A DNA stretch of 64,000 nt from Epiperipatus broadwayi (lineage: Eukaryota; Onychophora; Udeonychophora; Euonychophora; Peripatidae). The DNA is taken from the NCBI GenBank assembly GCA_028023455.1, contig JAQFVV010012422.1:7989210-8053209 (forward strand), written 5' to 3'. The translations under genes were made by a program, and so were the position numbers. The notes below the pieces were generated by a model. That model had not been told where the DNA came from and did no database searches. It saw nothing but the letters and a program-made list of their open reading frames with translations. Below are positions 46,060-56,540 of the stretch, piece after piece. Position 1 is the stretch's first letter; every line of letters starts with the position of its first letter.

Positions 46060-47503
46060 CTTCCAAGATAGCTGCCAAAGAAAAAACATGAAACATGCGA
46101 GATCCTCTACGATTAAGTTATGTCACTGCCTCATTTATAGGATCCGTTTTAATTATATTAACTCAATGAAAGAAAGGTGGTAGGATCTTTTTGTCCATCT
46201 TCATATCACCGTAATCAAAATGAAAGAGTTTAAAGTAGTAGTTTTAGGTAGTGGTGGTGTTGGTAAAAGTGCTTTAACAGTCCAGTTTGTATCCGGTACA
46301 TTTATGGAGAAATATGACCCTACAATAGAAGATTTCTATCGAAAGGAGATAGAAGTGGACTCAGCGCCTTGTGTTTTGGAAATTTTGGATACAGCAGGAA
46401 CAGAACAGTTTGCATCTATGAGGGACCTGTACATTAAAAATGGGCAGGGATTTGTGATAGTTTATAGTTTGACTAATCATCAAACCTTTCAGGATATTAA
46501 AGGAATGAAAGATCAAATTATACGCATCAAAGGAGTAGATTGAGTGCCTATGCTATTAGTTGGAAATAAAAGTGACTTAGATCATCATCGAGAAGTTCCT
46601 ACTCAAGAAGGATTGGCTTTGGCCGATCTTTGGGCCTGTCCATTCATTGAGGCTTCGGCCAAGAATACTCATAATGTCAATGAGGTTTTTGCTGAAATAG
46701 TTAGAGAAATGAATTCCAGTCCGGCCAAAGATAGGAGAGGTTATTGTTGCGGATGTGTACTACTTTAGGAATTAATTTATAAGGATGGTCTAATTTTTTG
46801 GAATTTTTTGGATGACTCTAATTACTAATATGATGAAGGCTAATTTAGAGAGAAAGTAATGCCCCAAAATTTTGGCTGAGAAATAAAGAAAGTGAATAAT
46901 TTGTCAAGAATGCATGAAATAAGCCTCACATATTTTATCAAGAGAACCTACCGGTTTTTGAATTCTAGAAGATAATATATACAATGTGCATTTATAATTA
47001 ATTAATTTGCTTTCTTAGGGATTTGAAAGCCTCATCACTTTTCCATGTTATTTACACATTATGTCTAAATTCCAGAGTTATTGTTTGTTTTTTGTTTTTG
47101 TTTTTTTTGTCTTGATGTTTCAACTCATGAAATTTCAAATTCATCAGATGTCAAAACTGGCATGAGGGCAATGCGAATGTCATCATTAAAAAAAAAAATC
47201 ATTAATGGATTTGCTACTTGAGTATGGCTTTGGACAGAAATTTATCTTATAAATCTGCAGCTGAGAATTAAAGCAGTTTCTGATTACCTAATATAATAAA
47301 AAAAACTTTTCATCAGTAATGACAGTATATATGGGCACTATAGACTCTGGAAATTCAAATTAGGACTTCTATGTACAGTACTGAAAATTTTTTAAAATAT
47401 TTGATTCCTAAAATAAAAAAATTTATTGCCCAGAATTTTCTAATCAAGATAATAAATTATTTTATATATGTTCTTTTAAAAAAAAAAAAACAAAAAAAAA
47501 ACA
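46060..47503 (+). mobile_element. Processed retrocopy of a Rap2 mRNA
   Basis: The insert is bounded by perfect 16-bp direct repeats AAACAAGGATTCTATA at 46044-46059 and 47504-47519. It contains a 5' leader of 160 bases, an intronless Rap2 reading frame (46220-46768), a 3' UTR of about 710 bases with AATAAA at about 47452, and an A-rich tail at about 47478-47503 directly before the second repeat. These are the hallmarks of LINE-mediated mRNA retrotransposition. The target was an old LINE reverse transcriptase gene whose motifs continue on both sides. Confidence 0.9.
46220..46768 (+). pseudogene. RAP2: Rap2-like small GTPase, one in-frame stop
   Basis: Rap2 proteins are membrane-bound Ras-family GTPases acting in adhesion, cytoskeleton and kinase signalling. 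The frame has 182 codons including one TGA at codon 108 (46541-46543); known Rap2 proteins are about 183 residues. Visible motifs: P-loop GSGGVGKS (10-17), effector loop YDPTIEDF (32-39) with Phe39, which separates Rap2 from Rap1, DTAGT (57-61), NKSD (116-119) and ASAK (145-148). The end, CCGC then VLL, is a CaaX box with Leu last, implying geranylgeranylation, with further cysteines for palmitoylation. The ATG has A at -3. Except for the TGA the frame is undamaged, so the copy is young or the stop is recent; CGA to TGA would be one transition. The TGA removes the NKxD and SAK nucleotide-binding loops and the lipid anchor, so the product should not work unless the stop is read through. Confidence 0.9.
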
Positions 47504-47800
47504 AAACAAGGATTCTATATTGTTTTTTATTTTAGGCTTGGGAACTATTTATAGATGGCTTAATGAATTGGATGTCAGATGCAATGCAGATTGTGGAATT
47601 TTAATTTGAATTGATTAAAAGCAAAAACAAGGTCATCTTTTTTGAGTTGGGATTTTTAATATGCTAATGATTATGCCAGTCTTACTAATTTAAAAATGAT
47701 TTACAAAGAATGTGATATATAAAGATTTTTAGTTTGGATGGTTATAAACTTAAGAATGTAAGAAAATTTGATATCTTGGTACAATATTAAATAGAAATAT
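47504..47800 (+). pseudogene. LINE reverse transcriptase, 3' part of the interrupted copy
   Basis: After the second 16-bp repeat the broken frames give DVRCNADCGIL, then a segment like LKAKTRS, then ANDYASLTN in place of the FADD catalytic box, then IDGYKLKNVRKFDILG-like text. The order continues from the piece ending at 46059, which supports the insertion reading. It ends where a family B element begins. Confidence 0.65.
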
Positions 47801-47985
47801 TGACTTCACCTTGCTGAGGAATGCAAAAGCATGAAACCAGCTTAAGGATAGGGATAATTTCTAGATAGAGATTTTTAAAATGCTGTTAGATCTTGCATGC
47901 TCTTTAGTTTTTTTTATTTTATAAACACAAGCTTATTAAAGTAGGTCATGTGATATGTGACTTATTTTTAGCCATTAAAATGAAA
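47800..47985 (+). mobile_element. Family B element with ribozyme-like motif
   Basis: CTGAGGA at 47814-47820, a perfect 4-bp stem II ATGC/GCAT with loop AAAA (47821-47832) and GAAA at 47833-47836. Stem III is disrupted by a deletion. CCTT before the core can pair with AAGG after it. The tail has CACAAGCTTATTAAAGTAGG and TCATGTGATATGTGACTT, shared with the family B foldback and the element at 63.3-63.7 kb. Confidence 0.65.
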
Positions 47986-48635
47986 GATGTTGATATATAA
48001 CACAGATTGCAAGTTAAAGGATAGGATACTTTATCACAGTGAAATAACTTCTGCAACTAAATTAGCTGCATATAGGGCTTCTATTTTACTGAATTTATTA
48101 TAATGAAGTGAGATGTGGTTACTCTGTTGTTAGGGTTACTCTGTTGACATAACATACGAAGGCATTAGAATTTTTTTTATTTAAGGATGAACCTTACAAT
48201 TTTAGAAATACAATGGCAAGATTAATCATCATGTCTTTCAACTAGCTGGATGGAATATAGTTCACTATTGTAAATTCATATCTTCATTGGAATAGACATG
48301 TGAAATAAATGCATAACTCAAGGTTTTCTGAAAGAGTATTTATGGTGAACATAAGCATAGTTTTACATTATAAAGATGATTTTAAAGATATTCTAAAAAG
48401 TGCAATGTTGAATGTTTTCATTGGGAAGATATGTTAAAAAAATAGAATTTATTAGAGACTTTCAATTTTCCAGAAAAAAATATTTTTTTATAAAATAAGT
48501 TAAAAGATGACATTGCAAAATATTAAATAAACACAAAAATTGATGAGCTTGTTCTATATGTGAATGTAATTGTGATTCATAGATTGATTTGTATTGCCAT
48601 CACAAAACAGATTTCTAGTGTCTTCTTGTTGTTGT
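47986..48635. other. AT-rich stretch, nothing recognised
   Basis: No supported feature. Confidence 0.35.
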
Positions 48636-48676
48636 TCTTCTTCTGCTCCTCCTCCTCCTCCTCATCATCATCATCA

Positions 48677-48768
<92 letters not shown>

Positions 48769-48778
48769 AATAATAATC
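48636..48778 (+). repeat. Compound trinucleotide microsatellite
   Basis: (TCC)n changes to (TCA)n and then to a long (TTA)n tract with one interruption. The poly-Ser/Leu open frame across it is an artefact of the repeat. Confidence 0.95.
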
Positions 48779-49485
48779 TGTTTTTTTAGTTAGAATGTTT
48801 ATGTTTATGTGTGAGTGATCTCTCATAATGTGGATGACATTTATTTTTTTAAAATAAATTTGTAATTTGCACTTGTCTATTCAAAATGTTTGTATAATAT
48901 ATATCTACAAGATGGCCATAATAGAATAAGAAAACAGGTAAATTTCCATGGCATTGAATAATTAGGGAAGAAATGTCATCACAATATGTTAATGAGTATT
49001 TATGTTTACTATAGTGAATTTAATTTACTAGTGGGCATTCAGAATTCACCTATTCATTATGTTTGGGAATTAATCTATTACTGCCTTTTTAGTGGTAGAA
49101 TTAGAGAGAGTTACCAAATATTTCACTTGCCTAAAATATCAAAAATGACTATATGTAGTATATTATATGCTTAGAAGCATAAAGTACAGACCCCTTCCCC
49201 ATATATAAATATATTTATAATCTCAAAAGTAATAAGCTAAGAGTAACTCCACTTTTAGTTTGTTGATAGGTCAGGCAAATAAATATTATTTCTAGATTAT
49301 TGACTTTACATTTGCCATTTTTGACTGTTTATTTGCCTAATTATATCATAGTTGAAGTTCATCTAGATAAATTCTTAGATGGTGACCCCAACACAGATGA
49401 AATTATAAGAGAAAAAATGTTTTCCCCAAAATTATTATATTCTAAGTTTATTATCTATAAAGTGTCATATACTCTATCCATATCA

Positions 49486-49553
49486 TCAAACATCACATGA
49501 TCATCATTCTTTATGATTACATAAGCTGTTCTTCAATGTATGGAAAGTTCCAT
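49486..49553 (+). repeat. Family A terminal fragment
   Basis: CAAACATCACATGATCATCA and the following TTTATGATTACATAAGCTGT match the fixed end of family A; TATGGAAAGTTCCATA belongs to the next segment. The ribozyme part is absent. Confidence 0.65.
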
Positions 49554-50745
49554 ATAACTAATAATATCTATCTGAATAGCCATGTATAACTCTAAACATA
49601 CTATAATCTCAGGTATCCTTATAATTTTAATAACATTATCTTGGGTATTCTCATACCCAAACCAAGTATGTAAATGTGTACATAATGGATGAATAACTCG
49701 TTTACTAAAACTCCATATGTGTCACATTTACTAAAGCTAGCAGGTTAGTTCTTAATTCTCCCATTGCATTTTGTTTAGATTAATCAATTATCTCAGGGTA
49801 CTAAAAAAAGAAAAAATTTGGAGAAAAAAAAGAAACCCTTGAAAATGACTACAGAAAAAATTGATCGAAACGTTGGGAGTTTAAAGATGTGAATATGATA
49901 TATGGTAGATGAAAATAAATTAAAGTTTTTTTTAAAAAAAGGAGAATATATAATTTGATTGGATTCAATAAAAAGAACATTATAATAATTATTATTCTGA
50001 AAATTATGACTCTCAACGATTTTAAAATGATCTATTCTTGATATGACTAATTAGCAAAGGAATTTTATTGTATCTATTCATATCTCAACAAATTCAATAT
50101 TAAAAATGGAAATGGGACAAGTAAATTAAATGAATAAAAAATTATATCTTTAAATAACGTATAATTGTGACCATATTTATTTATAAGACATGTAGATAGT
50201 GACGATGATCTTTCAATTAACGACAAACAGCCATATAATAAAAATATAACAATTTATTAATTATAAAATTATTTAAAAAAATTAAACAAACTTAATCCTA
50301 ATAATAATAAGATTTCTGAAAAGATTGTAAATCATATTATATTGTTATACCTTAATAAATATTTTCTACTTGAGTCATAAATACTCATGTTTTATCAAAC
50401 AGAATTTGATGCAACAACAAAACACTCCATTGGAAAAGCATGTATATTGTTTATTTAAAACTTAAGCATTAACTACGGCTAAAAAACAAGAATTTTTTAT
50501 TGCGTTCTTAAATTCGCTAATAATCATAATCTTAATAACAACAGCGTCTTCTTAGTGCAAACAAACTTATTGCTCAATTCATTCATGAATGAATAAAACA
50601 TTTACCCAATTTATATTATTCTTAAAATATATAACTTTAATGAGATCTGGCAATCATGGATGCTGGTGGCATAATATAATATACTTTTTTAAGCTTATAT
50701 TAGGGCTAAAACTTTAACATCGCATTATTAGGAGTCAACCAACTA
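49554..50745. other. AT-rich stretch, nothing recognised
   Basis: No supported feature. Confidence 0.35.
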
Positions 50746-50870
<125 letters not shown>

Positions 50871-51171
50871 CTTTAAAATAAATATTAAAATAATTAAACA
50901 AATCAACTAACTATAGAATGTGCATAAAATTATAATCCACAATCATTAAACAAAACTCCAAGAAACTTTATCCAGGCACATTTTAAATACTTCCAATTGA
51001 ATAAAAAATATTTGGCATTTTACAATGTAATAAACTTTTATCAAGATGAATTTAACACACTTAATTCATATAAGGGCATAATTAGTTTTTTAGGCTGAGC
51101 TTTTAAAGCAGGAATTTACTAATATTGATTTTCCAAAAGCATTCAATAAGTTAACAATTATTTATTATATC

Positions 51172-51333
51172 AAAACAGGCAAAACTCTCCATACAGTAGT
51201 GCCACTCAGTGCCAATTAGGGTAGTCAATGGATGCCAGAAGGCACTGAGTGGAACTACTGTATGGAGAATTTTGCCTGTTTTAATAACAGTAATGTGCTA
51301 GCATAAGAAATAGTGATCATGTGATGTTTAGTG
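51172..51333. mobile_element. Minimal family A hairpin with 12-bp duplication
   Basis: Flanked by ATTTATTATATC at 51160-51171 and 51334-51345. AAAACAGGCAAAACTCTCCA through CACTCAGTGCC is mirrored after a short loop by GGCACTGAGTGG through GCCTGTTTTA, and the right end adds the fixed terminal segment ending GATGTTTAGTG. All of the ribozyme-like core is missing, so the hairpin formed from the last part of the unit only. Confidence 0.85.
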
Positions 51334-51671
51334 ATTTATTATATCGTATTCTTTCAGGTTTTGACACAGCAATTAATTTTTTTTAAAAAGGATGCTATCA
51401 TAAATTATAATGTCTCTAGGCTTATTTATGAAGATATAAATCCATCATCTTTTGAATTACTGTAAATTTATTAGTTTCAAACAACAATGTTAATCCATAG
51501 GTAGAATAAGTTTTAACAGAATATCCAAGGCTTAAAGTAGTGTTTCATCAAGGCAATATGCAGATCATCATTGATCCATTGCCTCAATTTAATTTTATAT
51601 TATTCAGAAAATATTCAGGTCATTTCCAGAAATGTGAGTCATCTAGCATCTATTAGTTACTAAAGCGTACA

Positions 51672-52027
51672 GTTATTATTTATTTTTTGTTTTGTTTTAT
51701 TATTTATATATTGTTATTTTATATATAGAATTATTATTATTTTTTTATTTTTAAAAAGTTATTTTGTTGATTAGTTTTTTGTAAATTTGTTATTAAAAGA
51801 TTTACTTTTAAGAAAAATATAACGTTCGAAAAACGTTATTTATATATAGAAATTTTTTAAAAAAGTTATTATTTATTTTTTGTTTTGTTTTATTTATATA
51901 TTGTTATTTTATATATAGAATTAATATTATTTTTTATTTTTAAAAGTTATTTTGTTGATTAGTTTTTTTGTAAATTTGTTATTAAAAGATTTACTTTTAA
52001 GAAAAATATAACGTTCGAAAAACGTAA
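51672..52027 (+). promoter_or_regulatory. Tandem 5' units of the LINE, period 193
   Basis: A segment starting GTTATTATTTATTTTTTGTT at 51672 repeats at 51865, ending with TAACGTTCGAAAAACGT both times (51830-51836 and 52010-52025). Tandem 5' monomers act as promoters in some LINEs. That role is inferred. Confidence 0.7.
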
Positions 52028-52045
52028 AATAAAAAAAAAAGGATT

Positions 52046-52990
52046 ATATTTGTATTTCAAAATGTTTATATAATCGGGAAAAGGAAATTAAGCGTGCTGT
52101 TGTAGAATGTACTATATGTGATGGGGTATATCACTTGAAATGTTTAAATAAGACTAGGAAGGATGTAAATGGTTTATGGTTATGCAGTCAGTGTGTTAAT
52201 ATGATAAAAGAGGTGAGAAAGTATTTTCAAAGTGTAGATAGTCGAAGAATAGTGGGTGGAGAAAGTAATAGTGTAATGGAGATGATTAGTCAAAGAATAA
52301 ATAAGATAGAGGAAGAATTGAAGGATGTAGAAGTAAAATAAAATCATTAGAGATAAAATGTGAGGAGATAAAGGAATTATTGAGTAGGAATGATAAGGAA
52401 GAAATAGATAAGGAGGACAGAAGGTATTAGAAAATGTTATAGATAGAGCAGAAAAAGTAGATTATGAAACAGTATTGATAGGAGATTCACTAATTAGAGA
52501 ATGTGGGGATATAATAGCAAGGGGAAATAGAAGTAGGTATGTAAGAGTATGTTTGCCTGGAGCTAGAATTAGGGATGTAGCAGATAAAGTTAAAAAAACA
52601 AGGTAGTAGAGATGTATATGTTATGGTGGGGACTAATAATTTATTAGAATCATCAGAGAGAATACACGATGAGTATGTAGATTTGATTAGGAATTTGATT
52701 ATGATTAAAGGAAGAGTAGGAATAGTTGGATTATTACCAAGGTTTGACAAGAGTTATTTGTTAGATAGGGCATGTTCTATAAATGAGAGATTGAAAAAAT
52801 TGTATGAGAGAAATAATGTTATGTTTGTGGATGTGTGGGATTGTTTTATTGGAAGAGAGAGTTATATAGTAAAGATGGGTTGCATTTAGGAAAACAAGGA
52901 AGTGAAGTTTTAGGGAGTTTGATTTATAAAGAATTTTTTGGAACTTATAAAGGGGGTGGGTTTTTAAATTGTAATATTATTAAAAAGAAT
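52046..52990 (+). pseudogene. LINE ORF1: PHD-type finger and SGNH esterase, broken
   Basis: The first frame (52046-52341) gives CISKC, then CTICDGVYHLKC and W-L-CSQC, the spacing of a PHD zinc finger, then a coiled-coil-like Glu/Lys-rich tail. After frame changes an SGNH-hydrolase domain follows: GDSL near 52482-52493 (nucleophile Ser), MVGTNN near 52622-52640 (oxyanion Asn) and DGLHL near 52874-52888 (catalytic Asp and His). At least three frame breaks separate these pieces. PHD plus esterase is known from ORF1 proteins of CR1-group LINEs, where the enzyme role is unclear. Confidence 0.75.
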
Positions 52991-53149
52991 GGATGGAATA
53001 TAAGAAGTAAGCAAAGAATTTGATTTTGATATAAATATAGATATGGAGAAGGAATGGGTTTGTAAAATTAATGGTAGAAAGTAATTTATAAATGTAATGG
53101 GAAGAAAGAATTAAAAGAATTTATAAAAGAGTAGTTAGGAAGAAGAAAT

Positions 53150-54160
53150 TGTTAAAATTGGGTTTTGAATATGCAAGGTGGTAGGAAACCAGAAAAGTGG
53201 ATGGAATTAAATAAAACAATTGAAAATGAAGAGCTTGAGGTATTAGCAGTAGTGGAAACACATTTAAGAGAAGAAGAAGAACCTATTTTGGAACAGTTGG
53301 TATGGCAGGGTATAAATAGAAAAGAAAAAGAAAAAGGGGTGGTGGTATAGGTGTTATATAAAAAATATTTAAATATTGTTAAAGTCAAGAACACTTGTGG
53401 TTTGAAATAAGGTTGGGTAGACAAGAATGGATGGTGGCTATAGTTTATATAGCTACTGAGATAGTCAATTATATTGGAGTGGAATAGTAACATATACGAA
53501 TGTTTAGTTAAGGATATACAAAGTTTTAAAGAAAAGGGAGAGAATAATGGTTATAGGGGATATGAATGGATATATTGAAGAAATTGATGATGTAGATAAT
53601 AAAAATGGACAGCTTTTGAAGAATTTTTGTCAGAAAGTGAATTTGAGTATTGGAAATTATTAAATATTTATGAGGGACAATATATGGTCCAGAAATAATA
53701 TATTTCACACAATAGATTATGTATTGGTAGAGAAAGAGGGAATAAATAAAATAGGAAATTAAGGTATTTGATAATGAAGAAAAAGTATGCACTAGTGATC
53801 ATAATTTCATTGTAATTGAAATGGTTAGTAATGTGATGGAGAATAGAAATAAAAGTAGAAATAATAGTGAAAATGTGGATGGAGAGTGAATGATAATAAG
53901 TTGGAAGAGTATAAAATACAAGTTGAAGAAATAATGAAGAGTGGGTTGGGGATGAGTATAAGGATTGATATAAGGAAGTAGAAAAAGTTGCAAATAGGGT
54001 TTTAGGTGAGAATATTGAAAAGAATAAAAGTAATAAAAAAATTAAAATTAGTAAAAGTGTAAAAGAAAGAAAGAAGCATGTAGAGAATATAAGTGTGCTA
54101 TTAAGAATAAGGAAAGTGAAAAAGATATTAATGCTAAATGGGAAAAGTACTTAGAAAAAA
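53150..54160 (+). pseudogene. LINE ORF2: APE-type endonuclease, broken
   Basis: NMQGGRKPEKWMELN opens the domain; ETHLR (53254-53268) holds the catalytic Glu; GGGIGVLYKK follows after a frameshift; GDMNG at 53556-53570 holds the catalytic Asp/Asn pair; TSDHNFIVIE at about 53791-53820 is the C-terminal Asp-His pair. This enzyme nicks target DNA to prime reverse transcription. Stops and frameshifts run throughout. Confidence 0.75.
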
Positions 54161-54163
54161 AAG

Positions 54164-55540
54164 TTGGCTAAAATAGATATTTATAGAGAGAGAATGAAAT
54201 TGAATAGTAAATTGTTGGAGGATATTAATAAAAGTGGAAGAGATGGAAGTAAAAAATTTTGGAATTATATTAAAAAGAGAAATGTAGGGGAGAGAGAGTT
54301 AGTATTACTAGATGATGAGGGAACTGAGTGTAGTTCTAGAGAAGATTTAGAGAGAATCTTAAATAGTTATGTAATGAATATAGAAAAGATGTTAGATGTG
54401 AATGATAGAATATTAGAAAATATGAAAGAATATAGTAATGGGAATATTAGTTTTTAGAAAATGAACTAAATGAGGTAGAAGAAATTGAAAAGTGGGAAGG
54501 CAAGAGGTTTAGATGGATGGCAGCAGAGATGGTAATGAATTTAGGATATAGGGCAAAAGTAAAGTTATTATCCTGTTTTAATAAAATGGACAGATAGAGT
54601 TTTCCAAGTAGTTGGAGTAATACAAGATAAGGTTATTATTTAAAGGAAAGGGTAAGGATCATAGAAAGTTGAATAATTATAGCCGATAGCGGTAACATCA
54701 GTTTTATATAAAGTTTTCTAGTATATGGTGGCTAGTAAAGTTGTAAAATGGATGGAAAGGAATAATGTAGTGGGGAAATGCAAAGAGGTTTTAGATTAGA
54801 TAGGCATATAGGAGATAGTTTATTTGTAGTTGCACAACTTATGGATATGAGTAGGAATTCAGGTAAACAGTTATATATGAGTTTTATAGATATAGAGAAG
54901 GCATATGATAGAGTAAATAGAAATAGATTATGGATAAGTTTAGCAAATTTGGGAATGGATGAAGCTTTAATAGATATTATTAAGAAATTATATGAAAATA
55001 ATTATTATATATATCAATTAGAGAATATAGAATCAATTAAAGTTCAAAATGGTGGGACTAAGGCAAGGATGCCTATGTCACCTATTTTGTTTGTGTTGTA
55101 TTTGAGTGAAATGGAAAGAGCAATAGAAAGATTAGGAAGAGGGATAGAGATACCGTTAATAGGTAGTAAGGGAGTATATATTTTGTCAGGTCTTTTTTTT
55201 GCAGATGATATATTTTTGTGTGCAGAAAAAGAGAGATATGGAAGTTATGTTGAGGACATGTAAGGGTGGGTAAAGAGATGGGGATTAAATTTAGTGAAGA
55301 AAAATCAAATATAATGATGGTTAATACTGAGGAAAGAGATGTAGATTTTTTATTGGGAGATATTAAGTTAAGTGTGGTGAATAGATATAGTTATTTGGGA
55401 ATTATTTTAAGTAATCAGAAAAATTATTTGGATGAATGGGAGAAAAAATTGATAAATGAAGCAAAGAAAAGAAAGGGATTGATAAAGAAATTAACAGTAT
55501 TTTCATATAATAAATATGATGTAGCTAGAATTATATGAAA
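54164..55540 (+). pseudogene. LINE ORF2: reverse transcriptase, broken
   Basis: After a linker (54164-54457) the polymerase begins: QRGFRLDRHIGDSLFVVAQL (54778-54840), FIDIEKAYDRVNR with the first catalytic Asp, SPILFVLYLSEMERA after a decayed QG motif (here TKARMPM), and FADDIFL at about 55196 with the catalytic Asp pair. A frame change at 55263 leads to GIKFSEEKSNIMMVN and YSYLGIIL (thumb side). The altered QG motif should impair activity even without the stops. Confidence 0.8.
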
Positions 55541-55640
55541 GGAGTTGCAGTAGCAGGGTTAACATATGGTAATGGTGCATTATATGTTAGTAAAGAGGTA
55601 TTAGATTATTTAGAAAAAGTTCAAAGGGAAGTAGGAAGAC

Positions 55641-56414
55641 ATGCATTGGATGCAGAAATATGGACGCAAGGGAGGCAATTCAAGGAGAAATGGGATGGTC
55701 AAGTTTTCATATGAGAGATGCAAAAGTAAAATGAAAATGTTTGGTAGATTGCAGTTTATGGATAATAAAAGAATAGCTAAAATAGTATTTAATTGGGTTA
55801 TGAGTAAAGGGCAGGTAACAAGATGGGTGAGAAAGGTAATGCGGTATGCAAAAGATTTGGATAAAGAATTTATATCAGTATATTTGTACAAAAGATGGGA
55901 TGATTGTGTTAAGAGGATTATTGAGTGTTATAGTGGTAAGGAATGGGATAAAAGAATAAATTTATTAATAAAGACTAGGGAGTTAGAGAGATGGAGAAAT
56001 GGTATGGAGAGTAAAAAGAGTTTAAATATATATAGAAATAAACAGAATATTAGGTGTGAGTTAATATATGATAATAGTAAGGAAAGTAGTTTATTGTTTA
56101 AGGCTCGAGCGGGATCTTTAGCTACAAAAGAATATACATGTAAATGGAAAAATATGGGTGATTTATTTTGTAAATTATGTAAGGAAGGAATTGAAAATAT
56201 TAGGCATTTGTTAATTGAATGTAAATGTTTGAAAACAGAAAGGGTACATATAATGAAGTTGTGGAAAAATAAATATGAAAAGAGTGATTATACAGAAAGT
56301 GAATTATTGGTTTTTATGCTAGGTTTGGGAAAAGATAAGGGGGATTTAGATATAAAGGTTATAGAGTTGACAAAAATTATGTTGTGGAAATGGGATAGAG
56401 CAGATTATGGGTAA
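55641..56414 (+). pseudogene. LINE ORF2: C-terminal region with zinc motif
   Basis: A 257-codon open frame continues the ORF2 C terminus after a frameshift. It contains FKARAGSLATKEYTCKWKNM and then CKLCKEGIENIRHLLIEC, a C-x2-C-x8-H-x4-C zinc motif typical of the ends of many LINE ORF2 proteins, where it probably binds RNA. It ends at TAA 56412-56414, and only about 100 bases separate it from the 3' repeat. The minus-strand frame here is a shadow. Confidence 0.75.
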
Positions 56415-56540
56415 ATTTAGAGTGAGGAATGTAAAAGAAAGTGGCTAACAGGTTTATCTGGGCTTAATTGCTGAGATATTCTTGACTTCGTTTAAGGAGA
56501 AGCCATAATACATCACATCACATCACATCATTTACTATTT

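Larger units (their letters stand above)
51660..56540 (+). mobile_element. CR1-like LINE, nearly full length but inactive
   Basis: About 4.9 kb in one orientation: tandem 5' units, an ORF1 with PHD-type finger and SGNH esterase, an APE endonuclease, a reverse transcriptase, a C-terminal zinc motif and a short 3' repeat (CATCA)n at about 56511-56530. The ORF1 domain pair and the 3' microsatellite suggest the CR1 group, but I did not run a phylogeny. Many frameshifts and stops show it is dead. The sense strand is poor in C. Confidence 0.85.

Noticed and set aside
46220-46768. Rap2 as a functional host gene
   Set aside because: Perfect flanking duplication, A-rich tail and lack of introns show a retrocopy, and codon 108 is TGA.
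48560-48793. Open frame encoding poly-Ser/Leu
   Set aside because: It is a translation of the (TCC)n(TCA)n(TTA)n microsatellite.
56490-56535. CRISPR-like array of CATCA repeats
   Set aside because: It is a simple pentamer run at the 3' end of a LINE, without spacers.
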